Below are positions 46,681 through 59,133 of a DNA stretch of 64,000 nucleotides, in pieces. A model generated the notes under the pieces. It saw nothing but the letters and a program-made list of their open reading frames with translations. It was not told where the DNA came from and searched no databases. This stretch comes from Ptychodera flava. Its lineage: Eukaryota > Hemichordata > Enteropneusta > Ptychoderidae. The translations under genes and the position numbers were made by a program. The stretch's first letter is position 1. Each line of letters starts with the position of its first letter. Location of the stretch: NCBI RefSeq assembly GCF_041260155.1, contig NC_091938.1:14375719-14439718 (forward strand), written 5' to 3'.

Positions 46681-47774
46681 TAATGTGCATATCTAATGCA
46701 ATGGGATTAGAGGTTTGGTTTCTGATGTTTATTGATCATTGTAGGACTGAAATTGTATTGTAAATTTCAGGACCTCCTTGACCTATGTTGACCTAATCAA
46801 ATATGCACATATCTAATTCTAGGCTTACCAAAAGTGCTAGAGTTGCAGTTTTTTGAACATTGATCACTGTGGAACTAAAATTTGCTGTCAAATTTCTAGA
46901 CCCCTTTGACCTATGGTAACCTCTTTAAATATGCACATACCTAATTCCAGGCCAACCAATTGAGGTAGAAGTCTGTTTTTGCTGGACGTGGACATGTATC
47001 GGATCAAAATATTTCAAGAAAATTTTGAGTGACCTTGGGGCGACCGCTGACCTACTTTGGCCTCCATTTGACTTACTTTCACTCATGTCACCTCCCTTAA
47101 CATGTATTCACATGGTTATTGGTGGTACAGGGTACTTATATGGAGCCTGACAATTTAAGAGTACTGTTCAATGTGACTACCTCATCAATTATGTGCATAA
47201 CTAATTCTAGGCTTCCTATAATTCTTTGAGAAGTGGTTTTTGGTGGATTGGGATAACTATGGAACTAAATGTTTTGCCAAAGTTTCTGATGACATATATT
47301 TTTAGAACTAATAGAGGTAAAGGGCTGAGATTCGGTGGCATAGTGCACCATATGGTGATTGTTCTCTAAATCCTGCCTATGGCTTAGTGCTTGGGCCCCT
47401 GAAAGCTGCTTGGAGCTATAATTTTACCACATATTTCTGTAAAAAATTTACACAGTGACCCCATATTCCATACAATGTAAAGTCAAAGAAGTCCTCTGTT
47501 TTTACTCTATACAAATAACAAGAATTCATTTCTTTGCTACAGCATTGTCTTCCGAAGTCGTGCCCATTAGCCACAGTGTCCACTTCAGTCTTCCTTTGAT
47601 TGTAATTACCTTTGACCTACTCTTGACATGTGCTATTATTTTATGCATATCTAATTGTAGGCTAATCAATAATGCTAGAAGTTCGTTTTTGATTCTTGTG
47701 GTCACTACAAGACTTAAATTTGTTGGTAAAATCCAACACTCACTTGATCGGGACCTACCCTTGACACCCCCATT
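46681..47774. repeat. Diverged dispersed repeat continuing toward the exonuclease relic
   Basis: Repeated phrases 'atgcacatatctaattctaggc' (in pieces) and 'cctttgacctatg' recur every 150-250 bases, suggesting very diverged tandem units. No gene seen. It abuts the point where the exonuclease frame ends. Confidence 0.45.
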
Positions 47775-50700
47775 TCATCCTACATAGTCATTTACAAGAC
47801 TTTCTTGGGAATATGAAGACCTGTCAGGATAAAGTGATCTGAACAGAGGTAAAGAATCTACAAATCCACACACACTTGTGAGAAACTTATCTGTCAAGGA
47901 ACATTTGTTCATGGCTTGCAATAAATACCTACAATCAAAAGATCGAGCATTGTGTGCAATTAAAATTGGATTATCAAATCTACAGATAAATGTAATAAAA
48001 TTATTCAAGCATGTCTCCTCGGGAACTGTAGTCACTGGGTTTCCTTCATAGTACAATTTACCATTTTTCACGGTAAGGCGAGTTTTTTCACTGGCAATGC
48101 GACAAATTGGCTGTGTTGGCAAATATACTGGCTGAACTGGGAATCTCCTGACACAGCTGCAATTTGAGTGATTTCTGCAGTTGAGTCTGAAATTCAATAA
48201 AAATAAAACATGAAAAGTTTAGTCTTCTGAATAGTAATATAGAGTCAATCCAGGCTGTGTAAAAACATTGATTTTGGTTACAGTCGGGAAGTTACTGAAG
48301 TTGAATAATGTGTTCTATCTACTATGTTCACTTTTTGTATGAACAATACTTTCATATGGAATATCAACAAGCATCATGACTTTTACACCAAATTGATTCA
48401 AACTACATACATCTCTATGAAACCCAAGCATACTTTGTTTTTGTCAACCTGTGTTTGCCATTAAGACTAAAGTAATTTTTTGTTTTGTGTCCGCATGCAT
48501 AGGTTTTCAGAGATTTACTGAGAAAAAAGAATGCAATTTTGTAGCAAAAAAAATGTTTTTGGTGATGTTCTGTCCCCAAACAATGTCTGACTTTTAAATT
48601 AATGCAATTTTCTTCTTCAGTTAGTCATATTAGTATTATTGAATCATGTTGCAACATAAACAGTGTAACCTCTACAAGACTACTTAAGTTTACCCCACTG
48701 ATGTGTGCTCTTGTTAAAAGAAACTGCCAAAAAGGGCAAATTTGTTGTGTGTTAATTTTTGGGTGTTTTTTGGACCACTTACCTGTGTTCCTTTAACAAT
48801 TTTTGGTGGACACAAAACTAAGAATTTAATTACTCTGACCTAATTCATTAAGGATAACTAGTAAAATGCAGAAAAGACACTGCCAACCACAACTAATGCA
48901 CTCTTTCAAAATCATAGATAATTTCCAAATACCGTGTATGTTCACTGATAAATACAATGAAGTGTTGATGTGTGCTAACTAGTTTTGATTTAATATAGGA
49001 TATTTTTAGAGTCAAACATGAACTGCAGAACAATAAAATGCAAATAAAAGCTTTCAAGAAAAATGCCAATAGAAACTCCAAAACTGATCTTACACACTGT
49101 ACTTACATGCTGATGTAGTTTCTATATCAAATATCACAGGTGTGTATGATCCTGAAGGTAGAGACACAAGTTCAGGTGCTACAACAGGCTCTGGAATCTC
49201 AACCCTGGATTTTTCTGATGACATGGACAGCCCAATATCCTTTTCATACGTACTCCCTTCTCGAACCTCAGTGGCTGCTATCTTCTGGGCTCTTTTCTCT
49301 TTTTGCTGAAGTACAAGAAATAAAATTTGACAAAAAAACTGTATGATCTAGTGAGTGGTTTTCATATAAGAAATATTTACAAATAACCATGTTATTTATG
49401 GCTGTCTGTCTGCTTGTCTGTCTTTGTCTCACTCTGTATGTATGTACACTGTTTGTGGCATTCATTTTAATTTATTTTTAAATTCTCTCACGTCAACATA
49501 CCTGTAGCCGCTTCAACTTCCCTTCCTTGGTCTTAACTCTGTCATTCACTTCCTGGACTTTCTTATCCAATTTGGCACCATACATTTGGCATGTTCTACT
49601 TGGTGAGAGTAAATTTTCTTCGTGAACCTGCAATCAAGCAATAACAATAAGCGTATTTGCCTGTTGGGAGTTGAGCAAAGTAACTGACTGGTTCACATGG
49701 AAGTTATTTAAAAGTTTCATTTCCCCTTGCAGAGTACAATATATTGTAATTACAATGTATGCAGGTTCTCAGTCTGTCTTATTATATTCCTCATTATGAT
49801 TGCCAAACTGTGATTTTTTGGGATGAACAGCATCTGGGAATGTAATGGGTCAATTTAATGTTATACTGACTGGTTGCCATGCTGAGCTAGGTAGAGAAAA
49901 TTATAACGATCTATTGCCAAGGTTACTGGTCTAACAAAATAAGCATTTAAAGATATAGTCACCTAGGGTATTCAAAATGGATATGTGAGGACTCTGTTTT
50001 TAAAAAACAGCCACTAACTTGAAATCTGTGATTGGCTAGTTCTTCGCTTTCCATTGTAACTGTCACTAAATTCAAATAGGTGACCGTATACTTTTAACAT
50101 TATATGGTATTCACTAGTAATGTTAAACTGACCTAGCTTCTCACTCTATCACTGAGTCATTCTTTTACCAACCTTACTAATGTATGTATGTCCTATATTC
50201 TTCTGGGCAACTGCTGCAGCCACACGCATATTAAAGCTGTTAGAACTGCTGTAGTGTTTGGCTTTCGGTGCTTTTGAAGCTATCACCATATTCAAACTTT
50301 CGTTTCCTTGTGATGAACCTATTCTCGCAAGGTCACTCGAATTGGCGATATACAAATTCAAGATACTATCTAAGTCCTTCCTTAGATCTTCACCACACAA
50401 ATCTTTACCGTATGGGAGGCTTTTGTGCTTATACTGAGCTGGATCTTTCATATATTGGCACCACTTTGTATCACAATTAGTGTGATCACCAAATGCATGG
50501 GGGACATTGCCCTAAGGTTTCTTTCTAGATCACTCACATTGCTGTTGTTTTGACTTAGGGCATAACTGAAGCATTTCTGGAGATGGTTTATTACTTTTGT
50601 TGACAACTGACAGTATGATTTCTCTGCTTTCAGTTTATAAAGTTTGTCTGCAAAGCCTTTTTTTACATGATTGTTGTCTTTGTGTTTTACAAATGGTGGG
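47775..50700 (-). pseudogene. Mutator-like transposase C-terminal part fused to a DEDDh (PML exon-9-like) exonuclease
   Basis: Four exon-like blocks with matching phases: 50700-50173, 49627-49502, 49305-49107 and 48186-47775, all GT-AG. Block 1 reads FVKHKDNNHVKKGF, KCFSYALSQNNSNV, HTNCDTKWCQYMKDPAQYKH, KSLPYGKDL and RVAAAVAQKNIGHTYISK, the C-terminal region of Mutator-like transposases of invertebrates. Blocks 2-3 are a basic coiled-coil-like linker (KLKRLQ-QKEKRAQ) ending in FDIETT, exonuclease motif I. Block 4 has AEITQIAAVSG, then ILIAHNARSFDC (motif II). It stops before motif III (H-x4-D). Breaks: one base missing in the G run at 50499-50503, one near 48121, the upstream transposase core absent, and the C-terminus cut at 47775. 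A diverged family C MITE sits in the first intron. Dead copy. Confidence 0.72.
49947..50097. mobile_element. Family C MITE, diverged 151-bp copy in the transposase relic's intron
   Basis: TTAA at 49947-49950 and 50094-50097. The ends AGATATAGTCACCTA and TAGGTGACCGTATACT match the family C termini with substitutions, and the core 'tgattggctagttc' is shared. Confidence 0.65.
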
Positions 50701-50769
50701 CTAGCCTAAGAACTTGGTTAAATTCTGGATAATAATAACCATGCAAGTTAAAATAATTGTGCACCAGAA

Positions 50770-53700
50770 ACTATTCTTCTAATGATCAGTTGAATCAGGA
50801 ACTGCAGTGAAATTTGGTTGAAAATGGGTAAAATGTTCCAAAAGTATTATTTTGAATGGGAAACTGAATTAGAAACTAAGAAATGAATCAGGAACTGAAG
50901 TGAAAATGGCCTAAATACAATTTGAATTGGTCAAATATGTTACTTTGAATAAGGAACTGGGAACCAGGCTTCTAATTATCAGTTAAATCAGGAACTGCAA
51001 TGAACCTTGGTTAAAAACGGGTAAAATGGGCCAAAGGTATTATTGTGAATAAGGAACTGAATTAGAAACTAAGACATGAATCAAGAACTGAAGTAAAGGT
51101 GGCCTCGATACGATTAGAATGGTCAAATGTGTTATATTGAGTAAGGAACTAGGAACAATCTTCACATTGCAATTCCTTATTCTATTTTGAGAATAAGGAA
51201 CTTGGAACAAGGCTTCTAATTATCAATCGAATCAGGAACTGTAGTAAAAATTGGTTGAAAACGGGTACAATGACAAAAAATATTATTTAAATAGGGAACT
51301 GAATAAGAAACTGAAATGAATCCGGAACTGAAGTGAAAATGGCCTACATACAAGTAGAACTGTTCGCAGGTGTTATTTTGAATAAGGAACTGGGAATCGA
51401 ACTTAACATTGCAGTTTCTTTTCAGAATGGGTCAAATAAAAAAACTAGGAACTCGGCTTCTAATTATCAGTCAAATCAGGAACTGCGGTAAAATTTTGTT
51501 GAAAACGGGTAAAATGGGGAAAAAGTATTTTGAATGGGCAACTGAATTAGAAAATGGGAAATGAATCAGGAACTGAAGTGAAAATGGCCTCAATACAATT
51601 AGAATTGGTCATAGATGTTATTTTGAATAAGGAACTGGGAATCAAACTTAACGTAATGGTTGCAGTTTTTTTTCAGATTGAGTCAAATAAGGAACCAGGA
51701 AATAGGCTTCCAATTATCAGTCGAATTAGGAACTGCAGTTGACATTTGGTTGAAAACGGGTAAAATGGGCTAAGAGTTTTATGACTCGGGAATTAGAATT
51801 AGAAACTACGAAATAAATCAAAAACTGAAGTGAAAATGGCCTAGTTAAAATTCGAATTGGTCAAATGTGTTATTTTGAATAAGGAACTAGGAACTAGGAA
51901 CCTACTTTACGTTGCAGTTCCTTATTCAGCTTGGGTCGAATAAGGAACTAGGAACTAGGAACCAACTTCACATTGCAGTTCCTTATTCAGATTTCGCCGA
52001 ATAAGGAACTAGGAACTAGGGTTCTAATTATCAGTCGAATCAGGAACTGCACTGAAATTTGGTTGAAAACAGGTAAAATTGGGAAATAGTATTATTGTGA
52101 AACATAAACTGACTTAAATTACAACTATAAAATAAATCTGAAATGTAAATGGCCTAATAAAATACGAATTGGTCAAATATGTTATTTTGAATAAGGAACT
52201 AGGAACCTACTTCACGTTGCAGTTCCTTATTCAGCTTGGGTTGAATAAGGAACTAGGAACTAGGAACTAACTTCACATTGCAGTTCCTTATTCACATTGC
52301 AGTTCCTTATTCATATTTTGCTGAATAAGGAACTAGGAACTAGGGTTCTTATTATCAGTCGAATCAGGAACTGTACTGAAATTTGGTTGAAAACAGGTAA
52401 ATTGGGGAAAAGTATTATTGTGAATCATACATTGACTTAAATGACAACTAAAAAATAAATCTGGAACTGAAATGAAATTGATCTGATAAAATTCGAATTG
52501 GTCAAATGTGTTATTTTGAATAAGGAACTAGGAACCAACTTCACGTTGCAGTTCCTTATTCAGATTGGGCCGAATAAGGAACTGGGAACCATCGAATAAG
52601 GAACTAGGAACTAGGTTTCTATTTGCAGTAAAATTTGGTTGAAAAGGGGTAAACGGGGACAAAAATGTTATTTTGAATCGGGAACTGAATTAGAAACTAA
52701 GAAATGAATCAGGAACTAGTGCAAATGGCGTTAATACGATTAGAATTGGTCAAAAATGTAATTTTGAATAAGGAACTAGGAACTAGGAACCAACTTTACA
52801 TTGCAGTTCCTTATTCAGAATGGGCCGAATAAGGAACTGGGAACCATCGAATAAGGAACTAGGAACTAGGTTTCTATTTGCAGTAAAATTGGTTGAAAAG
52901 GGGTAAACGGGGACAAAAATGTTATTTTGAATCGGAAACTGAATTAGAAACTAAGAAATGAATCAGGAACTAGTGCAAATGGCGTTAATACGATTAGAAT
53001 TGGTCAAAAATGTAATTTTGAATAAGGAACTAGGAACTAGGAACCAACTTCACATTGCAGTTCCTTATTCAGAATGGGCCGAATAAGGAACTGGGAACCA
53101 TCGAATAAGGAACTAGCAACTAGGTTTCTATTTGCAGTAAAATTTGGTTGAAAAGGGGTAAACGGGGACAAAAATGTTATTTTGAATCGGGAACTGAATT
53201 AGAAACTAAGAAATGAATCAGGAACTAGTGCAAATGGCGTTAATACGATTAGAATTGGTCAAAAATGTAATTTTGAATAAGGAACTAGGAACTAGGAACC
53301 AACTTCACATTGCAGTTCCTTATTCAGAATGGGCCGAATAAGGAACTGGGCACCATCGAATAAGGAACTAGCAACTAGGTTTCTATTTGCAGTAAAATTT
53401 GGTTGAAAAGGGGTAAACGGGGACAAAATGTTATTTTGAATCGGGAACTGAAATAGAAACTAAGAATGAATCAGGAACTAGTGCAAATGGCGTTAATACG
53501 ATTAGAATTGGTCAAAAATGTAATTTTGAATAAGGAACTAGGAACTAGGAACCAACTTCACATTGCAGTTCCTTATTCAGAATGGGCCGAATAAGGAACT
53601 GGGAACCATCGAATAAGGAACTAGGAACTAGGTTTCTATTTGCAGTAAAATTTGGTTGAAAAGGGGTAAACGGGGACAAAAATGTTATTTTGAATCGGGA

Positions 53701-54203
53701 ACTGAATTAGAAACTAAGAAATGAATCAGGAACTAGTGCAAATGGCGTTAATACGATTAGAATTGGTCAAAAATGTAATTTTGAATAAGGAACTAGGAAC
53801 TAGGAACCAACTTCACATTGCAGTTCCTTATTCAGAATGGGCCGAATAAGGAACTGGGACCATCGAATAAGGAACTAGCAACTAGGTTTCTATTTGCAGT
53901 AAAATTTGGTTGAAAAGGGGTAAACGGGGACAAAAATGTTATTTTGAATCGGGAACTGAATTAGAAACTAAGAAATGAATCAGGAACTAGTGCAAATGGC
54001 GTTAATACGATTAGAATTGGTCAAAAATGTAATTTTGAATAAGGAACTAGGAACTAGGAACCAACTTCACATTGCAGTTCCTTATTCAGAATGGGCCGAA
54101 TAAGGAACTAGGAACTAGGAACCAACTTCACGTTGCAGTTCCTTATTCAGATCGGGTCGAATAAGGAACTAGGAACTAGGAACTAGGAACCAACTTCACA
54201 CAC
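50770..54203 (-). repeat. Right arm: the same tandem array, inverted
   Basis: Complement of the left-arm units ('gaataaggaactaggaacta', 'ccaacttcacattgcagttc', 'gggccgaataaggaactggg'). It is most regular from 52500 to the outer end and more diverged inward, mirroring the left arm. Confidence 0.9.
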
Positions 54204-54220
54204 TGTGCTACATGGAGTAT
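54204..54220. repeat. Right copy of 17-bp direct repeat
   Basis: TGTGCTACATGGAGTAT in the same orientation as at 32224-32240. Confidence 0.85.
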
Positions 54221-55600
54221 AAAAGGAAACGGAAAATCTATATCAGTGCTGGCATATGCCACTTGATAAAATGAAAGTTTTGATGGCTTTCACAGGTAAA
54301 CATAACAACCGGCAACTTGTCACATGAGTATACACAAAAGCAAAGCGAAAAATCAGTGATCAAAGGGATACAACAATATTTGATTAAAGTAGTGCAATTA
54401 AACCATCATTGCAAACAACAGTGTAGTGAATATTAAGTTTATTCCAAATAAAATAATTCATAAAGCACCACATAACAATCTACTATTGGAGTTAGCAGAA
54501 GGACACACCTTGAATGTGATATTATTAAAATCCTTCATTTACAACTTTGGGCTATTCTGTTCAAAGTTTGAGCGTGTTGTACAATCAACACTTTTCAGTA
54601 AAATCTCAAAAGTCTGTCCTGTAAGTTGGTGGAAGAGAAAAGCAATCTGTAGTCATGAGAGATGCTAATCATCAATGATTTTAGTTTCAAAGTGCTCATT
54701 AAAAAACGTGCAAAGACCCGTGGAGTAAAACAGTATTTCTTTTTTTTTTTAAATTCTCTTGTGGGATTTTCAACCTGAATACAAAGGCTGGCAGTAACTC
54801 TTATTTACAAGGTGAAACTGTTTCTGTGTTAGGGTTTTAAAATTCGCACCAACTGACGAACTTTAGATCGATCGAGTCTGTCCTTGCATTTGTGTTGACC
54901 AGCAGGCTGAACACCCGAGAGCGCCCTCAACGTTGAGCCAAGTGCAGGTGGAAAAAAGTTTTCACAGATGTGCCTATACACACGGCAATTCAACTCGCAG
55001 ACCTTACAGACCCGCAATCACCAGAGAGCTGACAACAGAAAGTTGATCCAAGCAGAACTGCTTTGTTTGATAAAAACACGTCTGGCGTTGGCGATTGATG
55101 AAAGTTGAAACATGCTTGTTAACAATGAATATCGTAAACTTTATAAGTTGCAGCTATGTTGAAGTGATGCATATAGATATCATAGAAATACATTGTTTAT
55201 AAACAAGAACGTCGCACACGCGCAGTTCCGACGACCATGATGAGACTTTGTAAGTTTTGTGAGCTCCGAAGAATATTACTTAAAGTAAATCGGTCGCTCA
55301 TTAAAAGTGTAAATGACTGTAGTTTTACAAAAATCATTACCTGTTGCCGGCCTGATATTGTTTGTACACTGGCGTGATTTCAATTTTGACCGTACAGTGA
55401 TGGTTGTAAGTAGTCACTTGATCAACCTAAGCATTGGTGATTTTGTTTTTTAAGAAATATAATTTGTGCTTGCATCAACTAGATGTAATTAACTGCTTGA
55501 TTACCGGGTGCATATGTAGAGAGATGTTGGTATGGTAAAACATTATATCTGGTGATCTCAGTGCTGTACTCCTATTATGAATACCACTACAAAAGGATGC
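54221..55600. other. Unassigned sequence right of the giant element
   Basis: No gene recognised; ORFs at 54426-54668 and 54829-55017 show no family signature. Confidence 0.4.
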
Positions 55601-56165
55601 GCCTTGATGACAGATATTCTGATAGTCCATTATTTTCAATGCTCTACTGTTTTATGGGCTCATTCAGAAAATCTTGGAGTAAATGAAGTGTTTGTCAACC
55701 CTTCTTGTTTTTTGTGAAAATTGAACATGTAATTTTTTTCTTAGGCCATTTCAAGAAAATTTTTTGTTTGCCGTCCATGGATTTTTGAAAAACCTACTAG
55801 CCAGCCAAAGAAAAATCAAACACAGACAAAAATACAAGTGTATTAACATATGCTCAATTTTTATGTTGTTTCCTTTGGAAAAATAATATTTTTGTTTGTA
55901 ATTGTGTTAACATTGTGTTTGTTTTTTTAATTTTCTATGAAAACCTATCAGAATGTGGACAGCAAACAAAGAATTTTATTTTAAGCGCCTAATATACTGA
56001 ACACGGTGATGGCCTTCATTCTGAACTTTAAATACCAGTTAAAGTCAGGTAACTGGCTTTTCTGGATCAAATTTGCAAGGTGACGCCAATGGTTTAAAGT
56101 TTCCTTAGGGAAAGTTTTGGCAAAAGTCTACATCTTTCACTTTCACGGTGCATATTAATTGAAGG
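55600..56165. mobile_element. Family B MITE, interrupted and diverged
   Basis: Family blocks at 55640-55700 ('gggctcattcagaaaatctt') and 56085-56160 ('aggaaagttttggcaaaag', 'tttcactttcacggtgcat'), separated by about 390 bases of other sequence. Confidence 0.5.
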
Positions 56166-58665
56166 TAGTATGCACTGCCAAAGTGAAAGACATTTGCTCG
56201 ATTTTTCCTCAAGGAATATTTCAACCGTTTTTTTTTCGAAAATCAAGAATAAAAATTGGGGGTCACGGTGCAAATTTTGGTAATTAAGAGAAACAAATTA
56301 CCCAAGATTTACCAATATTTGGAATTCAAAATGGTGGCCATCCCTTTGTTAACTCTATGGCGTAAAAATAAATTTTTTGATTTTTGAAAAACTAAGACAG
56401 TGAAAATTTTTCTCTCACCAAGAGCATTAAAGGTATACTGTCACCTGTTCCAATTTTGCCACAGTTACCATGGAAAGAGAAAATCTAACCAATCACAATT
56501 TTTAAGCGGGTGGCCGCTTTTTAAAAACAGTGCCCTCACACGGGCATTTTGAATACCAAGGAACGCCTCTTCAACCCATTCTCGCAGGCCAGAGCAATAA
56601 TTTCCGCTCCGCTGACCTACGCAAAAATCAAGCTCTGGCAGATTACGCCGGGAAACTGCGGAAGTATGAATGGGGGTTAATTAATTATTCATGAGAACAT
56701 ATCATCAGAATTAGCCAATCACGAATATGTTTTACAAAGTCATGTCGGGTCGTAAGCTCCTCATTGTCTGTGTGTACACAATCGAGCTTTCAGGGCCTGA
56801 GATCCTCTGGTTCTGTTGCACCTCTTCCGATATATGTTGCATTAAATCCGACAGCTTTCAAAATTTTGACTGTTTTTCTGTCATGATCGAGAGCAACGGC
56901 GACACCATGTGAATACTATGGCTTCGATAGGTACACAGACTACGGCCATCAACGAACCCTACCCGGTCCCACTGCAAGGTCGTCCCCGTACACTCAGTGT
57001 GACTATTTTCGGACGATCTCGGTTCGGACATTCAAAGACATGCTGTTCGTTGTACTCACTTTGTTCCGTATTGATAGCGTTTTACAAGTCATGATACCGC
57101 ATATTAAGTCAGGTGACGCTGCTGTCCCGTTTTGAATAGTTAGTTTTTTTCGGTAGAAGCTATTTCGGGCGCTATAAAACTTCGCGAAGTTAACACACCG
57201 TACGATCTAAAGCAACACACAGAGACAGCCCATATCCGATGTAAGCACCATACACGTCCAAATATAGTTGCGTCGTCCATGGGTTGAACGTACTAATTTA
57301 TCACAAAATTTTTACAAACAGTTTCTCAACACATCGAAATTGAAAATCGAGGGTTTGAAGTTTCAAAATATCAATATTTAGCCCTATAATCACATTCCAA
57401 ATACGACGTCCGATTACTACGCACTCACTATGGAGTCAACAATTTGGCAACTTTGACCCCCAAATACCACTTCCGTCCTGTTAACAGTTTTAGGATAAAC
57501 ACAATAAAGTTTCGAAGGGTATGGTAATAAGATTTCGTACTGCTCGTTATTTGTGAAACAGCTTTGGGCGAAATTCACTATACCCTGTCCGAAAATTGTC
57601 ACCTGCAGGTCACACTGAGCGAGTGTACGCATAAGCTTATACGTGTTCGTACCCCGCTGAACTGCAAACCCATGGAACAAACTAAACCTCTCTTGGTTTG
57701 ATTCCGTTGTAAGCGTAACTTTTGTGATGAATTAATGAAACATAATCGGACTTGAACAACTACGCAATTTCCCGAGATCTGTGATTTCGGCAGTGTTGAG
57801 ACGATCGGGAGCCTAGCGTACATTTGTGATTTGTATCGCGGAGCACCAGCTCGAATGAAAGGGCCCAATATACCATTCATACGTTTCTAGCTCCATGTAT
57901 ACCCACAGCACGATAAGAAAGCTTTCAGTGTGAACCTTAATGAAGAGATCGATACATAAACGTTTATACATAACTTGTGGTAAAGTAAATTTATGATCAA
58001 TAGTTTTGACCAACGGTTTTACACAGCGGTGTTGTTCTACGTCTGGGTCGGACACTGTGCTAGCGAGGCGTGGGCCAGCTCTCCAGTTATGTAACGCCGG
58101 TAAAACACAGCCCTGCCATGCAGAGCTATGCGATACCCTTCGATATAACGCCCGTGAAACACGATGGGCCGGACGCCTGCCATGCCTGGTAGCATACAGA
58201 CTTGCCACCGCTGGTCCTTGTGCAAAGAAACCCATCTTTTCCTTGTAAAATAATTATCAATGGCGTCTTTTTGGTGTGAATAGAGCGTTTGAGTCCAAAA
58301 ACATTAAACATTTACACATTGCACGCTCTTCGTCGACAGTGAACGCTGTGTGGTGGTAAGCACCAAGATCAGCTCTGTAACGGGCAATCTGATTGGCTCG
58401 TAGGTTTTTCCTCGACTATCATAGAGCCATGCAGCAATGCGTGAACGCTAAACGTGGCCAGTGATACCACGGCCTTTTCGGCGTTGGGTGATAAGACTCG
58501 CCGAAGAGGGCGTGGTTTACGACGATGCTTCAACCATATATGGGCATATTTAGATTACAGGTGACTGTATACCTTTAAAATGAGTCCCCACAAGTTGTTA
58601 TATCAGAAAAGAATAGTAAAAGTTTGAGAGTCTCAATATCTGTCCCCAAGGCGCATTCTACCATA
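56163..58665. mobile_element. Family B MITE split by a 2.15-kb family C insertion
   Basis: The left part 56163-56430 starts GAAGGTAGTATGCAC; the right part 58575-58665 resumes 'aaaatgagtccccacaag' and ends 'aaggcgcattctacc'. Comparison with the uninterrupted copy at 60190-60536 shows the join falls exactly on TTAA. Confidence 0.75.
56427..58578. mobile_element. Family C element, 2152 bp, TTAA target
   Basis: TTAA at 56427-56430 and 58575-58578. Inverted ends AGGTATACTGTCACCTG and CAGGTGACTGTATACCT. The first and last ~150 bp match the 184-bp MITE at 60533-60716. The interior is CpG-richer and holds a copy of the 30922-type hairpin near 58090-58200. ORFs up to 140 codons on the minus strand show no recognisable transposase, so it is nonautonomous or badly decayed. 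TTAA targets are used by piggyBac- and Kolobok-type elements. Confidence 0.75.
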
Positions 58666-58720
58666 ATTTACATGTTTTAAATATAAAGGGAATGATTCTC
58701 ATAATTCTCCTAAGGACAGA

Positions 58721-59133
58721 TTAAAGGGGCCAGTAGCTGTAACGACAGTGTAGTGATGAGATTTTGTTTCTATTTTTTCTCTCTCTCTTGTCAATTCACG
58801 CAGTATGCTGTGTACGCAGTGTGCTAAGGTAGCATACCAGATTAAAGACTGCCTCCATTGTGTGTTTGCACAGCTCATTACAATTAGAACCCTCTGTAAA
58901 AATCTTAAATACCATGATTTTGTGCGTCAACAAAGCTTAAATTCCTGTCTGGACAAGAAATCATGTTTCAGTCATTTTATTATACATTATGCGAGTACAA
59001 ATGTGAGCCGGGCTGGGCATGCATATTACTGTGCGAATCAGCATCATTTACCATGTACTTTTACAAATTGTAGATGCTATTTCAAACAAAACATACAAAA
59101 AATGGTGAAAACTTAGCATTACTGGGGCTTTAA
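58721..59133. mobile_element. TTAA-flanked inverted-repeat element (413 bp)
   Basis: TTAA at 58721-58724 and 59130-59133. Ends AGGGGCCAGTAGCTG and CATTACTGGGGCT are related to the termini of 21415-21899. Confidence 0.6.

Larger units (their letters stand above)
32241..54203. mobile_element. Giant foldback / Mutator-type element, about 22 kb
   Basis: Bounded by inverted arms (32241-35775 and 50770-54203). The outer ends are GTGAAGTTGGTTCCTAG and its complement, plus four extra bases at the right end. The 17-bp direct repeat lies outside both ends. The core carries a minus-strand relic of a Mutator-like transposase with an exonuclease domain, adjoining the right arm. Long terminal inverted repeats made of tandem units are known from foldback elements (FB, sea-urchin TU) and some Mutator relatives. 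The family assignment rests on the relic and is inferred; the structure is directly visible. Confidence 0.75.

Noticed and set aside
57813..58248. 140-codon minus and 80-codon plus frames in the family C element
   Set aside because: Overlapping frames on both strands across a CpG-rich hairpin repeat, with no recognised domain.
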